Source: UBA3839 sp902776985
GTDB taxonomy: Bacteria; Bacteroidota; Bacteroidia; Bacteroidales; Bacteroidaceae
Length of the DNA stretch: 64,000 nucleotides
Reading direction: 5' to 3'
NCBI GenBank assembly: GCA_902776985.1
Contig: CACYSD010000005.1
Span: forward strand, 1 to 64,000
Shown here: positions 39,651-48,388 of the stretch, in pieces
Numbering within the stretch: position 1 is the first letter of the stretch
Layout: each line of letters begins with the position of its first letter
Program-made: the position numbers and the translations under genes
The notes under the pieces: model-generated
Told to the model about the DNA's origin: nothing
The model's input: the letters and a program-made list of their open reading frames with translations, nothing else
Databases searched by the model: none

Positions 39651-40817
39651 TTAGTAGTTGAACACTCCGTATTCGGAATTGATTGTTAAGCTCTTGCTGC
39701 CTTCTTCAATGTGTCCGATAATCTGTGCATCGATATTGAACGAACGGCTGATATCTATCACCTTCTGGGCATTTTCAGGAGAGAGATACACTTCGAGACG
39801 GTGTCCCATATTGAAGACTTTGTACATCTCCTGCCAATCGGTGCCGCTCTGCTCCTGAATAGCACGGAAGAGTGGTGGTATGGGGAACATATTATCCTTA
39901 ATGACCTTGCAATTATCATTGACAAAGTGCAGTACCTTGGTCTGTGCTCCTCCTGTGCAATGTACCATTCCGTGTATCAACGGACGCAATCCTTCATTGA
40001 ACATCTGCTTCACAACTGGCGCATATGTGCGGGTAGGAGAGAGAACGAGTTTTCCTGCATTAACCGGTGCTCCCTCAACAGCATCCTGCAAAGCGTATTT
40101 GCCACTGTAAACGAGTTCCTGCGGCACCTGATGGTCGAAACTCTCAGGATACTTCATTGCCAAGTATTTCGCAAACATATCGTGACGGGCGCTTGTAAGT
40201 CCGTTGCTACCCATACCGCCATTGTATTCTGTCTCGTATGTTGCCTGTCCCGAAGAGGACAAGCCCACAATCACGTCTCCTGGACGGATGTTTGCATTGT
40301 TAATGACATCGCAGCGCTTCATGCGGCAAGTGACGGTAGAATCCACGATGATGGTTCGTGTCAAGTCACCTACGTCGGCAGTCTCACCGCCTGTGGCATA
40401 GATTCCCACTCCCATGTCACGTAATTGCTGAAGTAGCTCGTCTGTTCCATTGATGATGGCAGAGATGACTTCGCCAGGAATGAGCATCTTGTTTCTTCCA
40501 ATAGTGCTCGAAACGAGGATATTGTCCACAGCTCCCACGCAGAGCAGGTCATCAGTATTCATGATGAGTGCGTCCTGGGCAATACCTTTCCATACACTAA
40601 GGTCACCTGTTTCGCGCCAGTAGATATATGCGAGGCTTGATTTGGTTCCAGCACCGTCAGCATGCATTATGTTGCAATACTCAGGGTCTCCACCGAGGAT
40701 GTCTGGAATGATCTTGCAGAAAGCTTGTGGAAAAATTCCCTTGTCGATATTCTTGATGGCATTATGCACATCTTCCTTTGCGGCACTTACGCCACGTTGC
40801 ATATAGCGTTGATTCAT
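39651..40817 (-). CDS. purM: Phosphoribosylformylglycinamidine cyclo-ligase (AIR synthetase)
   Basis: The 388-residue PurM-type protein has HADGAGTKSSLAYIYW (about 53-68), MNTDDLLCVGA, GGETADVGDL and VGLSSSGQATYETEYNGGMG. It closes the imidazole ring in purine synthesis. It has its own -7 element at 40840-40847 and heads the run to prfA, the methyltransferase, pyrF and rpiB. Confidence 0.9.
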   Translation of the reverse strand: MNQRYMQRGVSAAKEDVHNAIKNIDKGIFPQAFCKIIPDILGGDPEYCNIMHADGAGTKSSLAYIYWRETGDLSVWKGIAQDALIMNTDDLLCVGAVDNILVSSTIGRNKMLIPGEVISAIINGTDELLQQLRDMGVGIYATGGETADVGDLTRTIIVDSTVTCRMKRCDVINNANIRPGDVIVGLSSSGQATYETEYNGGMGSNGLTSARHDMFAKYLAMKYPESFDHQVPQELVYSGKYALQDAVEGAPVNAGKLVLSPTRTYAPVVKQMFNEGLRPLIHGMVHCTGGAQTKVLHFVNDNCKVIKDNMFPIPPLFRAIQEQSGTDWQEMYKVFNMGHRLEVYLSPENAQKVIDISRSFNIDAQIIGHIEEGSKSLTINSEYGVFNY

Positions 40818-40839
40818 AGTGGATATTGTTAATTTTCTG

Positions 40840-40847
40840 CAAAGTTA
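40840..40847 (-). promoter_or_regulatory. -7 element for purM operon
   Basis: TAACTTTG on the minus strand, 22 nt before the ATG at 40817. No clean -33 box is visible. Confidence 0.55.
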
Positions 40848-40901
40848 ACTAATTTTTGTATATTTGAAAGAGGTCGCTCCTAAAATGTGGCAGAAAAAGC
40901 G

Positions 40902-40909
40902 TACATTTG
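40902..40909 (+). promoter_or_regulatory. -7 element for the TPR protein gene
   Basis: TACATTTG at 40902-40909. Transcription would begin near 40915, excluding an upstream in-frame ATG at 40887 and supporting the ATG at 40926. Confidence 0.6.
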
Positions 40910-40925
40910 CAAAAATTTAAGGATT

Positions 40926-42197
40926 ATGGTTCGTAAACTAATTATATTTATATATATTTCAGTTTTTTTAGGAAATACAGCTAACGCTCAGAATTCAGAT
41001 GCTGCGCTGTTCAAGAAGAAGACGATTCTGAAGGACGTGAAGACTGCCAACAAAGCACAGAACTATGCTCAGACAGACAGAATCCTGCGTGGCGCATTCG
41101 AGAAGTTCAAATCGGCTTATAACGATGCGGAACTGGTGAATTACGAAGTTAATGCCCAGTACGAGCTGGTGAAGGCTGAAAATCGCAAGATTTTCCTTAA
41201 TTCCAAGCCTGATACGGCTGCATATTTTTCTCATATACTTTCCACTTACAAATACGCCCTGCACTGCGACAGCCTTGATCATCTTCCCGATGTAAAAGCA
41301 AGGATTAAGCCCCGATACACAGGCAATCTCAGCGACAAGCTGGTTTCCCTACGCAACAATCTGAGAAGCGGTGGAAAGTATCACTATAAGAAGAAGAACT
41401 ATGCATTGGCATATCCTTTCTTTGATATGTATCTGTCCACAATAGGCAATCCTCTACTTGACTACAGCAAATTGTCGAAGAATGATCCTGAATTCGATAC
41501 TGACAGCGTGGAAATTGCTCAGGTGGCTGTTTTTTCTGCTTACGGGAACAATAATTATTATGGTGTGGTAAAATACCTGCACCTGGCTCTGCTCGATACA
41601 GCCAATGCCGTAACTATGCACGAAATTGGTGTGAAAAGCTACGAGCAGCTTAAGGACAGTGTTGCTTACGAATCTCATCTGCTGACGGCTTTCAAGGCAT
41701 ATCCTACTAGGGATTATTTCTACGGAAGACTGGTTCAGCTGTATAATGACCGCAATCGTTACGAAGATGCTCTGAACATATTGTCTCAGGCTACTCTCGC
41801 TGACAGCACGGATAGACGTCTGTGGTATCTGAAAGGTAAGGAATATCAGCTGCTTGAGAACAACGATTCAGCTTTGCAATGCTATGAGAAAGCAGTTTCC
41901 ATTCTGCCTACTGATGCTGAGTCATACTCCAGCATCGGTGGAATTTACCTTCAGAAAGCGCATGAGTTCTATGAATCTGCAGATCTGACTCTGGGCAGTT
42001 CGGACTATGCTAAAAATCGCAAACGCCTCAATGGATTGTATGTTAAATCCAAGGAGGCATTTGAATCTGCGAGACTCAACGCACCATCAAACTACGACTT
42101 GTGGATTGACGGTCTGCGTGAGGTTTACTACAAATTAGGTGAAGGCAAGAAGCTTCGTGAAATAGAGTCTATTTTTTCTTCACTGGGTCGCAAGTAA
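40926..42197 (+). CDS. Exported tetratricopeptide-repeat protein
   Basis: At about 423 residues it has a signal peptide (MVRKLIIFIYISVFLGNTAN, cleavage near AQ). The rest is helical with TPR units, clearest around residues 260-350 (YEDALNILSQATLADSTDRR; SALQCYEKAVSILPTDAESY; SIGGIYLQKAHEFYESA). It is probably a periplasmic scaffold; no partner is identified. Its last 29 nt overlap the convergent DUF1846 gene, an unusually long 3' overlap for this region. Confidence 0.75.
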   Translation: MVRKLIIFIYISVFLGNTANAQNSDAALFKKKTILKDVKTANKAQNYAQTDRILRGAFEKFKSAYNDAELVNYEVNAQYELVKAENRKIFLNSKPDTAAYFSHILSTYKYALHCDSLDHLPDVKARIKPRYTGNLSDKLVSLRNNLRSGGKYHYKKKNYALAYPFFDMYLSTIGNPLLDYSKLSKNDPEFDTDSVEIAQVAVFSAYGNNNYYGVVKYLHLALLDTANAVTMHEIGVKSYEQLKDSVAYESHLLTAFKAYPTRDYFYGRLVQLYNDRNRYEDALNILSQATLADSTDRRLWYLKGKEYQLLENNDSALQCYEKAVSILPTDAESYSSIGGIYLQKAHEFYESADLTLGSSDYAKNRKRLNGLYVKSKEAFESARLNAPSNYDLWIDGLREVYYKLGEGKKLREIESIFSSLGRK

Positions 42198-43635
42198 GAC
42201 CGCAACCTAATTTCTTGAAAATTTTTCTGTCTACTTCGCTGAGCATTACTGTGCTGTGTACCTGACAATCACGCAGCTGAGGTAATTGCTCCAATGCTTT
42301 GCGACAGTTCTCATCGTGCTGCGACAATACGCTTAAGGCTACAAGCACTTCGTCTGTGTGCAGACGAGGGTTCTTGGCTCCAAGATACTCAATTTTAGTT
42401 TTCTGAATAGGCTCAATCATGCTCTGCGGAAGTAGTTTCAGTTCGTGATCTATGTGAGCCAGATGTTTCATAGCGTTAATCAGCAATGCAGCACTACAAC
42501 CGAGCAGAGGACTTGACTTTGCTGTGATAATCGTTCCATCCATCAATTCCAAAGCAGCTGACGTGTGTCCAGACAATTCTTTCTTTGCCGCAGCGGCAAC
42601 GGTGACACGGCGGTATGAAGTTCCAATCTTTGCCTGATTGAAAAGCATCAGAATCTTGTTGACTTCATTCTCGTTTGCCGCTCCATCGGCAAGTTTGTTG
42701 GTTGCTGCATAGTAACGGCGAATGATTTCGTCACGCGATGCTGCCTGACATACTTCGTCGTCGCTTATGCACATACCGACCATATTCACTCCCATGTCGG
42801 TAGGTGACTTGTATGGGTTTTCACCATAAATACCTTCGAACAGGGCATTGAGTACAGGGAAAATCTCTATGTCGCGGTTGTAGTTAACGGCAATTTTCTC
42901 ATAAGCCTCGAAGTGGAATGGGTCAATCATGTTGACATCGTCGAGGTCGGCTGTAGCTGCTTCGTAGGCAATGTTTACAGGGTGCTTGAGGGGAAGGTTC
43001 CAGACAGGGAAGGTTTCGAATTTGGCATAACCGGCACGTACACCGTGTTTGTTCTCGTTGTAAAGCTGACTGAGACAGGTTGCCATCTTACCGCTACCAG
43101 GACCTGGGGCTGTTACGATAACAAGTGGACGGGTGGTAGGAACATAATCGTTCTTGCCGAATCCGTTATCAGAAGCAATCAGTTCCACATCGTGTGGATA
43201 ACCGTCAATTAGGTAATGAACATAACTCTTGATGTCCAGCCGCTCGAGACGATGGCGGAAGTCATCTGCAGCACGCTGTCCGTCGTAATGGGTGATGACA
43301 ACGCTGCTTACGAGGAATCCGCGAGTCATGAATTCGTCGCGAAGACGCAACACATCCTCATCGTAGGTGATGCCCAAGTCGGCACGAACCTTGTTCTTCT
43401 CGATGTCCTCAGCACTAATGACAATGATTATTTCGAGGGAGTCGCGCAGACGGTCAAACATTCTCAGTTTGCTGTCAGGCTGGAATCCGGGAAGAACTCG
43501 CGATGCATGGTGGTCGTCAAAGAGTTTTCCGCCAAGCTCAAGGTAGAGTTTTCCGTCGAATTGAGCAATGCGCTCACGAATGTGTTCAGATTGAATTTTC
43601 AGATACTTTTCGTTATCAAATCCTATTTTTTTCAT
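42169..43635 (-). CDS. DUF1846 family protein
   Basis: The 488-residue protein matches the DUF1846/UPF0371 family along its length: GFDNEKYLKIQSEHIRERI at the start, ELGGKLFDDHHASRVLPGF, an ATP-loop-like TAPGPGSGKMATCLSQLY (about 175-192), and HPVNIAYEAATADL. Some members are structurally characterised, but the function is not settled. It has its own minus-strand -7 element and is divergent from the flavodiiron gene. Confidence 0.88.
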   Translation of the reverse strand: MKKIGFDNEKYLKIQSEHIRERIAQFDGKLYLELGGKLFDDHHASRVLPGFQPDSKLRMFDRLRDSLEIIIVISAEDIEKNKVRADLGITYDEDVLRLRDEFMTRGFLVSSVVITHYDGQRAADDFRHRLERLDIKSYVHYLIDGYPHDVELIASDNGFGKNDYVPTTRPLVIVTAPGPGSGKMATCLSQLYNENKHGVRAGYAKFETFPVWNLPLKHPVNIAYEAATADLDDVNMIDPFHFEAYEKIAVNYNRDIEIFPVLNALFEGIYGENPYKSPTDMGVNMVGMCISDDEVCQAASRDEIIRRYYAATNKLADGAANENEVNKILMLFNQAKIGTSYRRVTVAAAAKKELSGHTSAALELMDGTIITAKSSPLLGCSAALLINAMKHLAHIDHELKLLPQSMIEPIQKTKIEYLGAKNPRLHTDEVLVALSVLSQHDENCRKALEQLPQLRDCQVHSTVMLSEVDRKIFKKLGCGLTCDPVKKK

Positions 43636-43667
43636 TGTATAATAAATCTTTTTACCGATATTTTCTG

Positions 43668-43675
43668 CAAATTTA
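43668..43675 (-). promoter_or_regulatory. -7 element for the DUF1846 gene
   Basis: TAAATTTG on the minus strand, 33 nt before the ATG. The divergent -7 element for the next gene lies only 45 nt away. Confidence 0.55.
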
Positions 43676-43719
43676 TATAAAAAGTAGGAGAAACTCGTTT
43701 TTTAATTTGAGAAATATTG

Positions 43720-43727
43720 TAAATTTG
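43720..43727 (+). promoter_or_regulatory. -7 element for the flavodiiron gene
   Basis: TAAATTTG at 43720-43727, giving a leader of about 100 nt that contains the palindromic repeat at 43789-43820. Confidence 0.55.
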
Positions 43728-43788
43728 CAGAAAATGTATTTTATAAACCTTGATTCCTGAACTTACTCTCCGAATGGGGGTAACAATT

Positions 43789-43820
43789 CCTCCCCCTTGA
43801 GGGATGGTAAGAGAGGGGTC
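43789..43820. repeat. C/G-rich palindromic repeat in a 5' leader
   Basis: CCTCCCCCTTGAGGGA followed by TGGTAAGAGAGGGGTC: a C-rich arm, a short turn and two G-rich blocks. The architecture resembles the ends of the DUF559 cassette (9524-9554, 9927-9957) and the elements at 48310 and 62393. As RNA it can fold just upstream of the flavodiiron start codon. Confidence 0.55.
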
Positions 43821-43835
43821 TCTTAATCTATAATT

Positions 43836-45005
43836 ATGAATAAAACAATTTCTAAAGGCGTATTTTATATAGGTGCAGACGACACAAATCTGGATTTGTT
43901 CGAAGGACAATATGATTTGCCTGCAGGTATTTCTTATAATTCTTATGTGATAACAGACGACAAAGTAGCAATTCTCGACACCATCGACGATAGAAAGAGC
44001 GAAGAGTGGTGGAACAACCTCGCAGAAGTGCTGGGCGAGCGCAAGCCCGATTTCCTTATCGTGAGTCACATGGAACCAGACCACTCTGCCAACGTGCGTC
44101 GTGTGGTAGAGGAATATCCTGAGATTGTCATTGTACTTACTGCTCAGGCATTGAAGCTTTACAACAGATTCTTCGGCGACGACCAGGATCTGACTAACCG
44201 TGTGAAACTTGTCAAGGACGGCGACATTTTGGAACTTGGAAACCGCACCCTGCAGTTCGTCACAGCTCCAATGGTTCACTGGCCAGAAGTAATGATGAGC
44301 TTTGAACAGAGCGAAGGACTGCTGTTCTCAGCCGATGCATTCGGAAAATTCGGAGCACTGAGCTATGATGATCCTGAAGGCTGGGCTTGTGAGGCAAGAC
44401 GTTACTATTTCAATATCGTTGGTAAATATGGTGTGCAGGTTCAGGCAGTTCTGAAGAAACTCGGTGGCAAGCAGATTACCAAGATTCTTCCGCTTCACGG
44501 TCCTATCCTTGAAGAGAACCTTGAGTACTACATTAATATATATAATACGTGGAGCAGCTATAGTCCCGAGGACGAAGGCATATTCATTGCCTACTGCTCT
44601 CTGCACGGCAACACTGAGAAGGCAGCTCTGCAACTCGCTGAGATATTGAAGGGTATGGCTGATGTCAAGGTTTCGGTTGCTGACCTTCGCCGCGATGATA
44701 TGGCAGAGGCAGTGGAAGACGCATTCCGCTACGACCGCATGGTGCTTGCAGCTCCTACCTACGATGGTGGCATCATGCCTATTATGGCTGATTTCCTCCA
44801 TCACCTGAGCATCAAGAATTTCCAGAACCGCAAGGTTGCTATTATTGAGAACGGTTCATGGGCACCAATGGCTGCCAAAATTATGCGCACTCAGCTGGAG
44901 GCGATGAAGAATATCACCATCGTTGAACCTGTAGTTACTGTTGAATCCACAGTCAAGCCTGCTACAATAGAAGCCCTGAAAGAATTGGCAAAAAATTTGA
45001 TTTAA
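43836..45005 (+). CDS. Flavodiiron protein (A-type flavoprotein)
   Basis: At 389 residues it has an N-terminal metallo-beta-lactamase-like domain with the diiron motif SHMEPDHSAN (about 78-87), further ligands in MVHWPE and in SADAFGKFG, and a C-terminal flavodoxin domain with the FMN loop YCSLHGNTEKAA (about 252-263). Such proteins reduce oxygen to water or nitric oxide to N2O in anaerobes. It complements the sod/rubrerythrin genes at 3-4 kb. It is the first gene of a run with DUF3078, DUF1015 and YigZ. Confidence 0.93.
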   Translation: MNKTISKGVFYIGADDTNLDLFEGQYDLPAGISYNSYVITDDKVAILDTIDDRKSEEWWNNLAEVLGERKPDFLIVSHMEPDHSANVRRVVEEYPEIVIVLTAQALKLYNRFFGDDQDLTNRVKLVKDGDILELGNRTLQFVTAPMVHWPEVMMSFEQSEGLLFSADAFGKFGALSYDDPEGWACEARRYYFNIVGKYGVQVQAVLKKLGGKQITKILPLHGPILEENLEYYINIYNTWSSYSPEDEGIFIAYCSLHGNTEKAALQLAEILKGMADVKVSVADLRRDDMAEAVEDAFRYDRMVLAAPTYDGGIMPIMADFLHHLSIKNFQNRKVAIIENGSWAPMAAKIMRTQLEAMKNITIVEPVVTVESTVKPATIEALKELAKNLI

Positions 45006-45027
45006 ACTTAAAACTGTTCGTGCTGCA

Positions 45028-46344
45028 ATGACTAAAAGGAACAAATATCTATTTATCGGATGCTGTCTGGCTCAGTTCTTGGTAGGCGTTCATGCTTATG
45101 GCCAAAATACGGTATCGAGGTTTGAGAACGCGCTAAGTTCGTTAAGGAAAGAGTGCTTTTCCAGCAAAAGCACAAATACCGGTTCTCAGTCATTCAGTAT
45201 AAGTCCATACTACTATCGTCTGCTGGGACCAGCTACATACTATTCGAGTACTTTGAAGGATTTGTTTAGCATCAATCCTGCGAGAAGTGCAGACGGATAT
45301 ACTGATAACCTTAATTCAGAGATCAACCGATATTTGGTCAATGCCTATCTCAATCATCCCAATGCCTTCGAGCACTACGACAAGCAGTTTGCCGAGGAGA
45401 ACATTGTGAATGAGAGTGAATCGAAGGACAATAAGAATCTCACTTCGGATGTCAACAATACGCTCGGAACAGACTTGAAGGCTCCTGTAATCGATGATGT
45501 AGTAGAAGACATCGGAGATATCGGCTTGAAGGTTGAACGCCCAAACTTCTGGAAGACAAGCGGTAAGTTTGGTTTGCAGTTCACCCAGAACTATTTCAGC
45601 GAGAACTGGTACAAGGGAGGTAACAACAACCAGACACTCCTTGCCTCGCTTATTCTTCAGGCAAACTACAACGACCAGAGAAAAGTGAGCTGGGACAACA
45701 AACTCGAAATGCGTCTGGGATTTGTGACAACAACGAGTGATACCTGTCATACCTTCCTCACCAACAACGATAAACTGAACCTCTATTCCAAACTTGGTAT
45801 CAAGGCTACAAAGTCCTGGTACTATACAGCTACGGCAGAGGCAAACACTCAGTTCATGCCTGGCTATCGCACTAATGACCGCCGAACTTATTCCAATTTC
45901 CTCGCACCTCTCGACTTCTATCTGTCTATTGGTATGGACTTCAAGCCGGAGCTGAAGAATGGCAATAAGTTTTCTGCCGCCCTCTTGCCGCTCTCTTTCA
46001 AGCTGCGCTATATCGGCAGTGATGATGCCAATATCCACAAGGCCTACAACATGGTGGACGAGGATTTGACAAAGGACTTCGGTGCCAAGGTTGAAATCAA
46101 CAGCTATCTGAATCTCACAAAGAATATCTCATGGAAGAGCAGATTCTATTTCTTCTCCTCCTACAAATATGTTGAATCGGAGTGGGAGAACACCCTTTCG
46201 TTTGCATTCAACAAATACATCAGCACAGAACTCTATACCCTGTGGAGATTCGATGATAACCGCTCAAGGGATTTCTATGACCGCAATCTGGGTTATTTCC
46301 AGTTCAAGGAATACTTTACTCTCGGTCTCACTTATCAGTTCTAA
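45028..46344 (+). CDS. DUF3078 outer-membrane-type protein
   Basis: At 438 residues it has a signal peptide (cleavage near AYGQN). The C-terminal ~270 residues match the DUF3078 pattern: FWKTSGKFGLQFTQNYFSEN, then WYKGGNNNQTLLASL, KVSWDNKLEMRLGF and TNDRRTYSNFLAPLDFYLS. It is beta-rich and ends in an aromatic residue (LTYQF), as outer-membrane barrels do. The function is unknown. It lies 22 nt after the flavodiiron gene. Confidence 0.85.
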   Translation: MTKRNKYLFIGCCLAQFLVGVHAYGQNTVSRFENALSSLRKECFSSKSTNTGSQSFSISPYYYRLLGPATYYSSTLKDLFSINPARSADGYTDNLNSEINRYLVNAYLNHPNAFEHYDKQFAEENIVNESESKDNKNLTSDVNNTLGTDLKAPVIDDVVEDIGDIGLKVERPNFWKTSGKFGLQFTQNYFSENWYKGGNNNQTLLASLILQANYNDQRKVSWDNKLEMRLGFVTTTSDTCHTFLTNNDKLNLYSKLGIKATKSWYYTATAEANTQFMPGYRTNDRRTYSNFLAPLDFYLSIGMDFKPELKNGNKFSAALLPLSFKLRYIGSDDANIHKAYNMVDEDLTKDFGAKVEINSYLNLTKNISWKSRFYFFSSYKYVESEWENTLSFAFNKYISTELYTLWRFDDNRSRDFYDRNLGYFQFKEYFTLGLTYQF

Positions 46345-46379
46345 AACAGAAACACAGAATATACAATTAAAAATAAATT

Positions 46380-47642
46380 ATGAAAGTAAAACCATTTAGA
46401 GGAATACGTCCTCCTAAGAATCTTGTAGAAGAAGTAGAATGTCGTCCATACGACGTATTAAACACAGAAGAAGCACGTGCGGAAGCCGGTGATAATCAGA
46501 AATCACTTTATCATATCACACGTCCTGAAATCAATTTCCCTGTTGGTACAGATGAACACGATCCTAAAGTCTACGACGAGGTTGCTCGTCAGTTCCAATT
46601 ATTTCAGGACAACGGCTGGCTCGTTCAGGACGACAAGGAACAATACTATATCTACGCTCAGACTTCATGCCTCGAAGCTAACGGCGGAGCAGAGAAGACC
46701 CAGTACGGACTTGTGATCTGTGCTCACAGCAGCGACTATGTCAACGGCCTGATCAAGAAGCATGAGCTGACTCGCGCGGACAAGGAAGAAGACCGCATGA
46801 AGCATGTTCGTGCAGCCAACGCCAACATCGAACCTGTGTTCTTCGCTTATCCAGACAATCAGGTTCTGCTCGACCTCATCCAGCGCTATGCTGCCACAAC
46901 TCCTGAGTATGATTTCGTAGCACCAATCGACGGATTCCGTCATCGTCTCTGGGTAGTAAGTGCAGACGAAGACATCAAGACTATCACGGCTCAGTTTGAG
47001 GCAATGCCTAACCTCTACATCGCCGACGGTCACCACCGCTCTGCTGCCGCTGCTCTCGTTGGTGCAGAACGTGCCAAGCAGAATCCAAACCACAAAGGCG
47101 ATGAGGAGTACAACTACTTCATGGCTGTGGCTTTTCCTGCTTCCCATCTCACCATCCTCGACTACAACCGCGTAGTTAAGGACATTGCAGGAATGACCAC
47201 TCAGCAGTTCCTTGATGCACTGGCAGTCAATTTCGATGTAGAGCTGAAGGGCAAGGAAAACTACCGTCCTCAGCATCAGCATGAATTCTCGCTCTATATC
47301 GACGGCAACTGGTATTCACTCGTTGCAAAGAGCAACACCTTCGATGCCAACGACCCGATTGAGGTTCTGGACGTAAGCATCTCTTCTAAACTGATTCTTG
47401 ACCAGATTCTCGGAATCAAGGATTTGCGTCGTGACAAACGTATCGATTTCGTCGGAGGTCTTCGTGGTCTTGGTGAACTCAAGCGTAGAGTTGACAGCGG
47501 TGAATGTCGTTTCGCCCTGGCTCTCTATCCTGTTTCTATGAAACAGATTATAGACATTGCCGATTCTGGCAAAATCATGCCTCCAAAGGCCACTTGGTTC
47601 GAACCTAAACTCCGCTCAGGATTGGTTATTCATAAACTATAA
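46380..47642 (+). CDS. DUF1015 family protein (SerK-like kinase)
   Basis: The 420-residue protein starts with MKVKPFRGIRPPKNL and the RPYDVLNTEEARAEA motif, and has HVRAANANIEPVFFAYPDN and YIADGHHRSAAAAL (about 218-231), typical of DUF1015. An archaeal member is an ADP-dependent free-serine kinase, and bacterial members often sit near serine biosynthesis genes; here no ser genes are adjacent. Activity is inferred from the family only. Confidence 0.85.
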   Translation: MKVKPFRGIRPPKNLVEEVECRPYDVLNTEEARAEAGDNQKSLYHITRPEINFPVGTDEHDPKVYDEVARQFQLFQDNGWLVQDDKEQYYIYAQTSCLEANGGAEKTQYGLVICAHSSDYVNGLIKKHELTRADKEEDRMKHVRAANANIEPVFFAYPDNQVLLDLIQRYAATTPEYDFVAPIDGFRHRLWVVSADEDIKTITAQFEAMPNLYIADGHHRSAAAALVGAERAKQNPNHKGDEEYNYFMAVAFPASHLTILDYNRVVKDIAGMTTQQFLDALAVNFDVELKGKENYRPQHQHEFSLYIDGNWYSLVAKSNTFDANDPIEVLDVSISSKLILDQILGIKDLRRDKRIDFVGGLRGLGELKRRVDSGECRFALALYPVSMKQIIDIADSGKIMPPKATWFEPKLRSGLVIHKL

Positions 47643-47674
47643 GTTTATAATTATTATTTTTTAATTATTCTTCA

Positions 47675-48274
47675 TTGGATACTTATCTCACACTTTCGTC
47701 TAATTCAGAAGGACAATACACAGAAAAGCGAAGCAAGTTTCTTGCGTTCGCTTTTCCTGTGTCCTCTGTTGACGAAGTGAAGACAATAGTAGCCCAGTTG
47801 AGGAAGAAATACTATGATGCACGTCATGTCTGCTACGCCTACATGCTTGGTGCCGAACGTTTGGAGTTTCGTGCCAACGATGATGGTGAACCATCGGGAA
47901 CAGCAGGCAAGCCTATTCTTGGACAGATTAACAGCAACAACCTCACCAATGTGCTGATTGCTGTTGTACGCTACTTTGGTGGTATAAAACTCGGTACCAG
48001 CGGATTGATTGTCGCTTATCGTGCTGCAGCAGCCGAAGTCATAGCCAATGCTGAAATAATAGAGAAGACTGTCGATGAGACAATAGAGATAAGCTTTGAC
48101 TATCTCCAGCTTAATGCCGTTATGCGCATAGTCAAGGATTGTTCTCCCAATGTGTTGAGTCAGAATTTCGACTCACTCTGTACCATGACACTTGGAATCC
48201 GCAAGGACTCCATGCCTGAGTTGCGAAGCAAACTCTCCAAAGTTCAAGACCTAAAATTCCTCTCAGACAATTAA
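47675..48274 (+). CDS. YigZ/IMPACT family protein
   Basis: At 199 residues it has the UPF0029 core: KRSKFLAFAFPVSSVDEVK, then ARHVCYAYML, NDDGEPSGTAGKPIL (about 67-81) and VVRYFGGIKLGTSGLI (about 94-109). Family members are linked to translation control or nucleic-acid binding, without a fixed role. The only suitable start is TTG at 47675, since the conserved region begins immediately after it. It ends the flavodiiron run. Confidence 0.88.
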   Translation: MDTYLTLSSNSEGQYTEKRSKFLAFAFPVSSVDEVKTIVAQLRKKYYDARHVCYAYMLGAERLEFRANDDGEPSGTAGKPILGQINSNNLTNVLIAVVRYFGGIKLGTSGLIVAYRAAAAEVIANAEIIEKTVDETIEISFDYLQLNAVMRIVKDCSPNVLSQNFDSLCTMTLGIRKDSMPELRSKLSKVQDLKFLSDN

Positions 48275-48309
48275 CCCCTTGAACTATTTGAACTCTTGAA
48301 TTCTATCAA

Positions 48310-48388
48310 CTCCTCTCCATTACGGTGGGAATCGCGCGTTCGCGTTCAAGCGATTGGTGACCGAATGGAAGGTGGACAGGGAGAGGTC
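48310..48388. repeat. C/G-rich palindromic repeat with internal insert
   Basis: The left arm CTCCTCTCCATTACGGTGGG (48310-48329) and right block GGTGGACAGGGAGAGGTC (48371-48388) resemble the single compact element at 62393-62428. Here they are separated by about 40 nt containing AATCGC...GCGATT. It lies between the convergent YigZ and muramidase stops. Confidence 0.55.

Noticed and set aside
40887..40925. Upstream in-frame ATG for the TPR protein
   Set aside because: It lies upstream of the -7 box and would place 13 residues before a typical signal peptide; ATG 40926 fits better.
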